From: Opitutaceae bacterium
GTDB lineage: Bacteria > Verrucomicrobiota > Verrucomicrobiia > Opitutales > Opitutaceae
Assembly (NCBI GenBank): GCA_028281165.1
Contig: JANQKI010000241.1
Coordinates: 1 to 50,220, forward strand
DNA length: 50,220 bases
Direction of reading: 5' to 3'
Shown: piece by piece, positions 33,550 through 41,511 of the stretch
How the letters are laid out: each line of letters opens with the position of its first letter
Position numbering within the stretch: position 1 is the first letter of the stretch
Notes under the pieces: generated by a model
Database searches by the model: none
Told to the model about the DNA's origin: nothing
What the model saw: only the letters and a program-made list of their open reading frames with translations
Position numbers and translations under genes: made by a program

Positions 33550-35781
33550 GTGTCTCCCGATTTTCAGACTGCTCCAACAGCTCAAAGTCTCAGTAGGATA
33601 GCTCTGGTCGGCAACCCGAATACGGGCAAAAGCACGCTTTTCAATTGTCTCACTGGTCTCCGCCAGAAGGTCGGCAACTATCCTGGCGTAACGGTGCAGC
33701 GTAAGGTCGGCCGGACGCTCGTTGACTCAACGGAAGTCGAAATAGTTGATTTGCCAGGCACTTACAGTCTTGCTGCTACCTCGCCTGACGAGCGGGTCGT
33801 AATTGATTCCCTTCAGGGGGATGTGGAGGGTCTGGACCGCCCCGAGTTGGCTTTATGCATCGTTGACGCCACGAATCTGCAGCGAAATCTCTTCCTGGCT
33901 TTTCAAGTTGGCCAGCTCGGATTGCCCATGGTTTTGGCCTTGAACTATTGGGACTCAGCTAAAAAGAGGCGGATACAGGTTGATGTTGAAGGGCTCGAAA
34001 AAAGACTGGGCATACCTGTCGTGCCGATTTCCGCCTCTCGAGCTGAAGGGGTTGAGGACCTTAGAAAGGCGATGGGAAGAGCGCTTAAAGACAAGCCCCT
34101 CCTAAGATCTCCAGACTTTCCTGCTGCTATTCCAGAGGCCGTTTTGCAGGCCCGTTCAGCTCTTTCGGAGGGTGTTGAAGAGCGTTTGTCCGATGCGGCC
34201 GTCTTGAGAGGAATTTTTGATGGCGACGATCGAGTCTTTGAACGAGCAGGGGCATCGGATTCCCAGATTAGAGAGGTCTTCAGTCTTTCAAAAAAAGCCC
34301 TCTTCCAAGGTGGGTTAAATCCTGCCAATGCCGAGGCAGTTCTTCTGTATCAGCATATCAAAGACACTATTGAGCCGTGTATAAATAAAGGAGACGGCGC
34401 CCAGTTGGATGGCAGCGAATCTATAGATAGTCTGCTAACGCATAAATTTTGGGGGCTCATTGCCTTCCTTTCCCTCATGTACCTCGTCTTTCAATCGGTA
34501 TACAGTTGGGCTGGTCCTTTCATGGATTTGATTGATGGCGGCAAGGCCCTTATCCAAGATGGCGTTTCTTCGCTACTTGAATCTTGGCCCATGATCCAAA
34601 GTCTGGCTACAGACGGCATTATCGAAGGCGTCGGAGCGGTGGTGATCTTTCTTCCGCAGATTCTTATCCTATTCTTCTTCATAGCTTTGTTGGAGGATAC
34701 TGGATACATGGCTAGAGCCGCCTTTCTCATGGACAAGCTATTCAGCTGGTGTGGACTGTCCGGCAAAAGTTTCGTCCCTTTGTTATCCAGCTACGCATGC
34801 GCGATTCCAGGGGTTATGGCCACTCGAACGATCCAGGACCCCAAGGCGCGTCTCGTTACGATTCTGGTTGCGCCTTTCATGAGTTGTTCCGCTCGTCTTC
34901 CCGTTTACGTTCTAATGATAGGAGCGTTCATCGAACCAAAGTACGGAGCGGCTATCGCGGGAATGGTTCTTTTCGCTATGCACTTTGTCGGCCTGTTGGT
35001 TGCCATGCCGTTTGCGTACCTGATGAATAAATACATCTTGAAGACGCCGCCTCAGCCTTTCCTTCTGGAACTGCCTAGTTATCAGATCCCTAAAGTGCGT
35101 GATGTATTTCTTCGCATGTACAATCAGGGTAAAGAGTTTGTGGTCAATGCTGGCACTGTGATTTTCGCCATCACCATTGTTATTTGGGCTTTGCTTTATT
35201 TTCCTCGACTGGACTCTGTAGCCGATGCTGCTCGAACTGATTTTCTTAGCCAAGTTGCAGCTGATCGAGGCGTTTCCCTGGAAGCTTCGATTGGCCTAGT
35301 CGAGAGCGAAGAGACTTTGCAGCAGGAACTCGAACATGCAGTTGCCTCCGCCTACATTGAACAAAGCATAATGGGGCGTATGGGAAAAGCCATACAGCCC
35401 GTTTTCGACGCTGCTGGATTCGATTGGAAAATCACGGTTGGAGTCATAGCGAGCTTCCCAGCGAGAGAGGTGATCATCTCCACTCTTGGAATTATCTACA
35501 GCCTCGGTGGGGATGTGGATGAAGAAACGGGAAGTCTGCGCGATAGTTTGGTGCATCAAACGTGGTCGAATGGCCCTAGAGCAGGGCAACCGATTTTCAC
35601 TATTCCCGTCGTCGTTGGCATCATGGTGTTCTTCGCCCTTTGCCAGCAGTGTGGAGCCACCTTAGCCATCATTGCTCAGGAAACCAGCTGGCGATGGGCT
35701 GCGGTTTCATTTGGATTTATGACGCTACTTGCCTGGCTATCATCGATCCTGATTTATCAGATTGGAACGAGTTGGTTTTAG
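33550..35781 (+). CDS. feoB: Ferrous iron transporter B
   Basis: 743 residues starting at GTG 33550. The N-terminal G domain has G1 GNPNTGKST (21-29), G2 NYPGVTVQ, G3 DLPGTYSL and the G4-like LNYWD (N-x-x-D). A helical spacer follows, then two Gate domains with FLPQILILFFFIALLEDTGYMARAAF and the paired conserved cysteines (LLSSYACAIPG, APFMSCSARLPVY). About eight membrane helices and FPAREVIISTLGIIY complete the normal length. It imports Fe2+ across the inner membrane, important in low-oxygen, iron-limited settings. Its 3' end faces the fasciclin gene. Confidence 0.96.
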   Translation: MSPDFQTAPTAQSLSRIALVGNPNTGKSTLFNCLTGLRQKVGNYPGVTVQRKVGRTLVDSTEVEIVDLPGTYSLAATSPDERVVIDSLQGDVEGLDRPELALCIVDATNLQRNLFLAFQVGQLGLPMVLALNYWDSAKKRRIQVDVEGLEKRLGIPVVPISASRAEGVEDLRKAMGRALKDKPLLRSPDFPAAIPEAVLQARSALSEGVEERLSDAAVLRGIFDGDDRVFERAGASDSQIREVFSLSKKALFQGGLNPANAEAVLLYQHIKDTIEPCINKGDGAQLDGSESIDSLLTHKFWGLIAFLSLMYLVFQSVYSWAGPFMDLIDGGKALIQDGVSSLLESWPMIQSLATDGIIEGVGAVVIFLPQILILFFFIALLEDTGYMARAAFLMDKLFSWCGLSGKSFVPLLSSYACAIPGVMATRTIQDPKARLVTILVAPFMSCSARLPVYVLMIGAFIEPKYGAAIAGMVLFAMHFVGLLVAMPFAYLMNKYILKTPPQPFLLELPSYQIPKVRDVFLRMYNQGKEFVVNAGTVIFAITIVIWALLYFPRLDSVADAARTDFLSQVAADRGVSLEASIGLVESEETLQQELEHAVASAYIEQSIMGRMGKAIQPVFDAAGFDWKITVGVIASFPAREVIISTLGIIYSLGGDVDEETGSLRDSLVHQTWSNGPRAGQPIFTIPVVVGIMVFFALCQQCGATLAIIAQETSWRWAAVSFGFMTLLAWLSSILIYQIGTSWF

Positions 35782-35818
35782 CTTTCGCTATCTCTAGCGC
35801 TAGATGGATGACGCAAAA

Positions 35819-35846
35819 AAGCCAGCGCCCTCCCAAACGCTGGCTT
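35819..35846 (-). terminator. Intrinsic terminator of the fasciclin gene
   Basis: A 9-bp stem, AAGCCAGCG with CGCTGGCTT, around a 10-nt loop is followed on the minus strand by a run of T. It lies about 30 bp past the fasciclin stop. It may also stop readthrough from feoB, although the plus-strand side lacks a T-run. Confidence 0.85.
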
Positions 35847-35873
35847 CAAAACCTAGGAGTACTAAGTTTTTGG

Positions 35874-36740
35874 TTACGGAAGAATCACAGCATCAATTAC
35901 GTGGATAACTCCGTTTGTGCCGAAAGCGTCCGTTTCAATTACATTAGAACCGTTAACCGCTACCCCATCTCCTACGCTAACGGTTAAATCATTGCCTTCT
36001 AGTAGGGAAGGAGCCACATTGTCCCCCGCCACTAGGTCAGTCGACGCGATTTGCGAACCAATCACGTGCAAAAGAAGAATGTTGGTCAAAGTGACCAGCC
36101 CTTCTTCGGCCAGCAATGATTCCAGCGTTCCCTCTGGCAGTGCAGCAAAGGCGGCATCGGTCGGAGCGAACAAAGTGAATGGTCCATCTCCTGCCAAGGC
36201 TGCGTCCAGGCCTGTTGCGGTTAGAGCTGTATTTAAAATCGTGAACTCTGCGCCAGATCCAGCTGCATTGCTTAGGCCTTGAGAGAGCGTTACGAGTGGA
36301 GTGTCGTATACCTCAAGCAAAACGAAGCCAGCTTCGTTTGCATTGGCCTGAGCCGCATAGGCCCCTGGATCCAATGTTGTCAAATAGGCCGCCTCTGCTG
36401 GGTCGCTCGGCGCGAAACCGGTTAAGGCTGCGGCGAACGAATTGGGCGCTGATTGCCAGTCGTCCAAGTCGCCTAGGATGTTCCCTTCCACGTCGATTAC
36501 CAGCACTCCAGGATCGCTTACCCCATTAACTCCCTGGAGGCTGGGACCCGTCGCTCTTACCAAAACGCGTTGAGACGTATCTGTGATGACGATTCCCGAT
36601 AGAATGAAGGAATCACCTCCATTTGCGGGGTCAATGAACGCTCTGGTAGAGATGTTCGCTATGTCCGCAGTGGCTAGGTTGGTTACGGCTAAGGCTAGAG
36701 CCGCCGTGGCTCCTTTGTAGATCGTTTTTATCTTAGTCAT
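35874..36740 (-). CDS. Secreted protein: verrucomicrobial N-terminal repeat module + fasciclin (FAS1) domain
   Basis: 288 residues. A signal peptide (about 1-25, ALALAVTNLATA) is followed by residues 26-165 containing NISTRAFIDPANGGDSFILSG and VLVRATGPSLQG, a module I associate with verrucomicrobial and other PVC secreted proteins. Residues about 166-288 are one FAS1 domain, with GPFTLFAPTDAAFAALPEG, LLLHVIGSQI and GTNGVIHVIDAVILP. FAS1 domains usually mediate adhesion or surface binding. The gene is monocistronic with its own terminator and a 6-bp palindrome upstream. The protein is acidic and Ala/Leu/Asp-rich, unlike its neighbours. Confidence 0.9.
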   Translation of the reverse strand: MTKIKTIYKGATAALALAVTNLATADIANISTRAFIDPANGGDSFILSGIVITDTSQRVLVRATGPSLQGVNGVSDPGVLVIDVEGNILGDLDDWQSAPNSFAAALTGFAPSDPAEAAYLTTLDPGAYAAQANANEAGFVLLEVYDTPLVTLSQGLSNAAGSGAEFTILNTALTATGLDAALAGDGPFTLFAPTDAAFAALPEGTLESLLAEEGLVTLTNILLLHVIGSQIASTDLVAGDNVAPSLLEGNDLTVSVGDGVAVNGSNVIETDAFGTNGVIHVIDAVILP

Positions 36741-36780
36741 TTCAGTCGATGTTTAGTTTTTGAAGTAATTCGTTTATGAA

Positions 36781-36796
36781 CTAATCGGTTGATTAG
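36781..36796. promoter_or_regulatory. Palindrome upstream of the fasciclin gene
   Basis: CTAATC-GGTT-GATTAG is a perfect 6-bp inverted repeat about 40 bp upstream of the fasciclin start codon. It could be an operator or part of a 5' UTR hairpin. It is short enough to arise by chance. Confidence 0.3.
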
Positions 36797-37005
36797 CGAC
36801 TCAATGACCATTCAAACTAGGTTTATGTTTCAATATGAACAGCAAATAAATAATTATAAATGATTCAAAAACGTTTCATTAATCACTGGCAAATATTGCG
36901 AAACATACTCCGCGAGGTTTCAAAAACCTTCGACAGCCTAGAAACTTCCAGCTCCTTCTTGCGGGCTGTAGTTCTAGTTTGTCACTTAGGCGCCTATTTT
37001 CTGCC

Positions 37006-38811
37006 TTAACGTTTGTCCTTGGCGTAAATCGACACTCGGGCTTCGCGATCCCCGATAATTTCTTTGGCCCTTTTCAAGGCCTTTGCTGTGGAGAGGGTGG
37101 GGTTGCTCTCCTCGTCGGGAAAAATGTTATCCTCGCCGATCACCGCATCCAAATCGGAATTGGCAAGTATACGCATGGTATCCGGTCGTACCTCGCTCAC
37201 GAGCAAAGCGCGTTCCTGCTCGTTCATGTACTTTATCAGCTCTTCCAAGGCCATGCAGCTTGTTGCGTCCAGGTTATGGGCATTACGTAGTTTCATCACC
37301 ACTACCTTCAGATTCGGGTCTTCGCATACGCGGCGCATTTGATTGCGAAAGAGTTCGGCAGCGCCAAAGAAAAGCTCGCCCTCCACGTGTACTATGGAGA
37401 CTTCCGGATCGTTCCGTTTCTCTTTGTCTTCGAGCTTGCCCAGCTGTCCTTCTTTATCGAATTTATACTCCACGATTTCCGGAGCTGCGACCTTCTTGAT
37501 AAAAAGAGCGATAGAACAGGCCGTGCCTACATAGATAGCTTCGTCCAGAGGTCGAACCAAACCTGTAATAAATGTAACGAAAAAGGTAATACGATCCGAC
37601 ATCGTGGTCTTCGTTACCATCCTGATTTGATGCCGGTTAAGAAGCGATATGCCGATTGTGATGACGACCACGCCTAGCGATGCGCTGGGAATGTACTTGA
37701 TATAGCTCCCCAATAAAATGGCTCCCGCTAGGACGATCAGGCCCGAATAGAAACTGGAAAGGGGCGTTTGGGCGCCGCTATTAGCGTTGAGCTGGGAGCG
37801 GGTGAGGGAGCCCGAAGCGGCCATGCCGGAAAGCAAACTGCAGCCAATGTTAGCCATGCCAGCGCTGAGCATTTCCTGATTGCTATTCAATCGATCGCCC
37901 TCTCTGGCTGCTAGCGACTTGCCGATGGAATTGCCCTCCAGCACGCAGAGCAAGGCTATGGCTACCGCTGGTTTTAACAAAACGTCGATCGAGTCGTACG
38001 AGACAGATGGAAACGAAAATCCCCAGTCCGAGGCCTTGATTTCCTTCAGCAAGTCAACCTCGAATCCTGGTACTTGTTGTGCTGCTACAAACGCGAGAAG
38101 CGAGGAAAGCAGCAACGTTATCGCTACATTAGGGAGAGCTTTGAAATAGCGGTTGAGCAGATAAAATATAGCAAACGTTGCTAGGCTGAGAACGAGGGAA
38201 GGCCACTCCGTTTCGAGAATGTGCCGAGCCGTGTAGTAGAAAGCGTAGATGAAGATGGATGCGTCCTTCTTTTCAGCTGGGAGCAAATCGAATCCGAGGG
38301 TGCGACGCAATTGGTTGGCGATGATGAGCACGGCAGCCGCTGTTATGTAGCCCGTAATCACCGTCCGCGAAATGTACCGGATCAGGTTGGCTATTCTCGC
38401 GTAGGCTCCGATGACTAGAATAATGCCGACCAGCAGGATGAGTAGTGGAAGTTGACTAACTGCTTGGCTGCCGGTAAGGCCTAGAGTGGCGAAAGACGTG
38501 AAGACCATGGCTGCGGTGGCGTTGGTCGGTCCGAGAACGATGAATTTCGATCCCGCGAAAAACATTCCGATGATCGAAGCCACTGCGGAGCCAAAAATGC
38601 CGTACGACAAAGGAAGGCCGGCTATAACCGCGTAGGCCATGCCTTGGGGGAAGGCCAGCAGGGCGACATTCAACGCGGCGATCGCGTCCCCTCTGAATTT
38701 TTCCTGACTATAGCCACGAACCGTTCTCGGCAGGGGAAAAAACTCCAACGCGTTTGGATCGCTGGATCGCCGCCTAGGCTTCGATTTGCTTGAGGCCACC
38801 GTGTCAGACAT
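37006..38811 (-). CDS. SulP/SLC26 family anion transporter with STAS domain
   Basis: 601 residues. About 12 membrane segments span residues 40-440, with the family signature FPQGMAYAVIAGLPLSYGIFGS and GSKFIVLGPTNATAAMV. A C-terminal cytoplasmic STAS domain (about 465-575) follows, with VEGELFFGAAELFRNQMR and HNLDATSCMALEEL. SulP proteins move sulfate, bicarbonate or dicarboxylates, usually with Na+ or H+. Which anion is carried here is unknown. It is divergent from ispH, with a 105-bp region between starts. A long extramembrane insert is absent. Confidence 0.92.
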   Translation of the reverse strand: MSDTVASSKSKPRRRSSDPNALEFFPLPRTVRGYSQEKFRGDAIAALNVALLAFPQGMAYAVIAGLPLSYGIFGSAVASIIGMFFAGSKFIVLGPTNATAAMVFTSFATLGLTGSQAVSQLPLLILLVGIILVIGAYARIANLIRYISRTVITGYITAAAVLIIANQLRRTLGFDLLPAEKKDASIFIYAFYYTARHILETEWPSLVLSLATFAIFYLLNRYFKALPNVAITLLLSSLLAFVAAQQVPGFEVDLLKEIKASDWGFSFPSVSYDSIDVLLKPAVAIALLCVLEGNSIGKSLAAREGDRLNSNQEMLSAGMANIGCSLLSGMAASGSLTRSQLNANSGAQTPLSSFYSGLIVLAGAILLGSYIKYIPSASLGVVVITIGISLLNRHQIRMVTKTTMSDRITFFVTFITGLVRPLDEAIYVGTACSIALFIKKVAAPEIVEYKFDKEGQLGKLEDKEKRNDPEVSIVHVEGELFFGAAELFRNQMRRVCEDPNLKVVVMKLRNAHNLDATSCMALEELIKYMNEQERALLVSEVRPDTMRILANSDLDAVIGEDNIFPDEESNPTLSTAKALKRAKEIIGDREARVSIYAKDKR

Positions 38812-38916
38812 GAGGAGGCAAAGGTTCTTGAGGTCCCTGAAAATAAGGCCAGCAAAATTTGCCTCCGTCTTCTTGCATTGTAGACTTTAGCACTGGGACG
38901 TAAGAGATTGGATTTT

Positions 38917-40653
38917 ATGAAGACCGCCTTAAATCGATCAGAGTCACAGTCAGATGCATCGCGCGCAGTTCGACTCTATCTGTTTCTGGCTAACAACAAG
39001 GTTGTTCTGATTAGAAACGCTAGCGGTCTTCTGGACACGCCGTTTTCAGCTGCCAACGAGCTGAGTCTTCATGGGGGCCTCGCTGAATTAGGCGATATTC
39101 GTCCCGTCAAAATTGGCAAGTCTCATGAAAGAGAGGTGTTCTTCGCCAGTGTTTCGGAAGCGCTGTTGGAAAACGAGTCGAGCGAATTCTCGGCTTTTAC
39201 GCTGAACCGTATGTACGCGCTAGCTGAGAAATCGTCAGAGCTGGAGGATGAATTTGCTGAAGACCTTCCTTTCATCAAACAGAACGCGATTCGCATTCCC
39301 TATTTATATTTCCAAGAAACCGACTACATATATCGTTTCAGAGCTGAGAGTCAGAGGAATAGAAATGTATATCAAAGCGACGAAAGCTCGATCGCTTTGT
39401 ATCACAGCAAGCTTTGCGATGCGATCAAAACGCTAAAGCGGACTAAGGAGCGCTCCGCGACCTCTCCCGCCATACTCGATTTTGGCGCTACGCAATACCT
39501 CCTTCCAAGCCACTTCGGCTTTTGTCTTGGCGTGCAAAACGCTATTGAGCGAGCGTACGAAACCATTGCGGAAAACCCGGACAAGCGTGTTTTCATGCTT
39601 AGCGAGCTGATTCACAATCCATTCGTTAACGAAGATCTTAGCAATCGAGGATTGAAATACCTTCAAAGCGACAAAGGCATACCTCTGCGTGATCCTAATT
39701 CAGGTAGTTTCTATTGGGATACGCTACAGGAGGAAGACATTGTTATCATTCCAGCTTTTGGGGCGCGCGATGAGGATAAGGTGAAGCTTATCGAGCGTGG
39801 GCTGCCCATCAATCAATATGATGCGACCTGCATGCTGGTAGAAAAAGTTTGGAAGGCCGCCAAACGGTATGGGCAGCAAGGATACACCGTTATCATTCAT
39901 GGAAAAGCAGAGCACGAAGAGACAAAGGCGACTTTCTCAAATAGTTCCATCTACGCTCCCTCGCTCGTTATTCGCGATCTGCGCGAAGCTGAGCTTCTGC
40001 GGGACGTGATCCTGGAAGAGAATCGAGAAACGCAATACGAACTCTTCCAGCCACTAGCCCATCGAGCGTCGCCCGGCTTTTGCCCCAGTCGTGACCTGCA
40101 ACGCTTGGCCTTCGTCAATCAGACCACTCTTCTGCGCAACGAGACGCTAAAGATTATCAACTTTATGCAAGAGGCTTTGATCGAGAAGTTCGGCAAAGAC
40201 AGGATCGAGGAGCACTTGGCCATGAGCAGCAAAGGCGATACGCTTTGCTACGCGACCCAGGTGAATCAGGACGCTCTCTCAAAGGCTTTGCAGGAGGAAA
40301 TCGACGTCGCTTTGGTGGTCGGTGGTAAGAACAGTTCGAATACGTTTCAGCTATTTCGTCTCTGTCAGGATTCCTTTGGCGATAGAGCTTTCTATATCCA
40401 GTCCGAAGCGAATATCGTTTCCAAAAACCTGATTAACCATTTCCTCTTTCCCTGCAATCCAGGCGATCCAAAACAAGGCCGTATGGAGGAGCGTTCTTTC
40501 CTTCCTAAAAAAAAGCGTCACCGCATTCTCATTACGGGAGGAGCCTCCTGCCCCGATGGTATCCTGCAGCAGATCATCGCTCGAATAAATAGTTTCTTCG
40601 ATGAGAAGGACATCAAAGATCTGGATACGGTGATCACAGAACTAGGAGGATGA
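38917..40653 (+). CDS. ispH: 4-hydroxy-3-methylbut-2-enyl diphosphate reductase, cyanobacterial/plant type, with extra N-terminal domain
   Basis: 578 residues from ATG 38917 (a TTG at 38908 is possible). The catalytic part begins near residue 140 and has the three [4Fe-4S] cysteines C203 (HFGFCLGVQNAIE), C305 (YDATCMLVEKVW) and C444 (DTLCYATQVNQDA), plus IHGKAEHEET, FVNQTTLLRNET and SNTFQL. The PAFGA segment in place of the AHG of the E. coli form marks the cyanobacterial/plant clade. The enzyme makes IPP and DMAPP in the last step of the MEP isoprenoid pathway. Residues 1-135 (VRLYLFLANNKVVLIRNASG and on) are an additional soluble domain that I do not recognise. Total length is well above the usual 310-460. 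Confidence 0.9.
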   Translation: MKTALNRSESQSDASRAVRLYLFLANNKVVLIRNASGLLDTPFSAANELSLHGGLAELGDIRPVKIGKSHEREVFFASVSEALLENESSEFSAFTLNRMYALAEKSSELEDEFAEDLPFIKQNAIRIPYLYFQETDYIYRFRAESQRNRNVYQSDESSIALYHSKLCDAIKTLKRTKERSATSPAILDFGATQYLLPSHFGFCLGVQNAIERAYETIAENPDKRVFMLSELIHNPFVNEDLSNRGLKYLQSDKGIPLRDPNSGSFYWDTLQEEDIVIIPAFGARDEDKVKLIERGLPINQYDATCMLVEKVWKAAKRYGQQGYTVIIHGKAEHEETKATFSNSSIYAPSLVIRDLREAELLRDVILEENRETQYELFQPLAHRASPGFCPSRDLQRLAFVNQTTLLRNETLKIINFMQEALIEKFGKDRIEEHLAMSSKGDTLCYATQVNQDALSKALQEEIDVALVVGGKNSSNTFQLFRLCQDSFGDRAFYIQSEANIVSKNLINHFLFPCNPGDPKQGRMEERSFLPKKKRHRILITGGASCPDGILQQIIARINSFFDEKDIKDLDTVITELGG

Positions 40654-40805
40654 TTTTTAGAAACGACGAAACACACTAAAATCACGAACAGGGGTTCAAT
40701 ATTATTCAAAAACTTTCGTGTAATTGCTACGCCATCTCCGCTTCACTACGTCGTGCGTTTGGTTGATGTCGTTTCACTCGGTACGTTGTTAAAGAAAACT
40801 TATCC

Positions 40806-41262
40806 CTATTCTTCTATTTCGATCTGTAGCGTTATCGCCGCCGTCTCTTTGGGAGCATAAAGAGCATTCAGCACTTCGAACTCTAACTCGATTTCGTCCA
40901 CTTTCTTGCCTGTTTTCATCAACAGGTACGTATCCTCTGCTACTTGAGCTGCATCCTGATAAACTCGGGTGCGATCAGGATTGGGAATGTCTTCCAGATA
41001 CGGCTGGTATTCCAGATGTTCGGTAATCGCCATAGTGTCCAGCCCATCTCTCAACGCTTCCCCAAACTCGAATCCTAGGCCATACGTGACCATCCGAAAA
41101 TACCGAAAGCGTATGCGGATCCAGCGAAAGCGTCAGTTATCCCTCCGTATCCGGAAGCACGGTCTTTCGAGCTTCGTCTTCCGGCGGATTCGAAGCTTTG
41201 CCGTGACCAAAAGCAAAGCTGCACCCTGTTAGGCAAACGAAGAATAGGGCTGTGGCTTTCAT
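40806..41262 (-). pseudogene. Decayed PHP-family phosphoesterase-like gene
   Basis: Pieces of one protein lie in different frames. From ATG 41262 a signal/lipobox (FFVCLTGCSFAFGHG) and about 40 residues end in TAA. The same frame continues with a damaged PHP motif (PHTLSVFSDGHVWP). The next frame (from 41093) reads EALRDGLDTMAITEHLEYQP and YLEDIPNPDRT, typical of a secreted PHP-domain family. One extra T in the run at the junction of RIRV and EALRDG would explain the shift. After about 80 more residues the protein ends (40806), far too short, suggesting a large internal deletion. A strong ribosome-binding site (AAGGAG, 41388-41393) precedes an ATG at 41377 that is out of frame with the signal peptide. 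No function remains. Confidence 0.7.
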
Positions 41263-41511
41263 AAGCTGCTTCAGAGTGACTATACATCCGATCCTTTGGA
41301 TTCCAAAAAGGAATCGCGCCAGTCCTGCGACGCCTTGTTTTATAAATTGCGGGGTTGTAATACATGAGCGTTTCCATTCTAGAGTTTCTCCTTAAGAAAT
41401 TTTCTAGATTTGATTTGAGCTTTCAGCTCATTGAATTAGTTTTGCTAAAATCACAAAATAAATTAATAAGATTGGCTAATTCGATAACGCCTCCTTAGAA
41501 TTCATATTTTT

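Noticed and set aside
37083-37499. 138-codon plus-strand frame opposite the SulP gene
   Set aside because: It lies wholly within the clearly coding SulP STAS region on the other strand; a shadow frame rich in Arg and Ser.
41075-41377. 100-codon minus-strand frame with a good ribosome-binding site
   Set aside because: The start signal is real-looking, but the translation is Arg/Ser-rich and overlaps the out-of-frame remains of the PHP-family gene; treated as part of the pseudogene.
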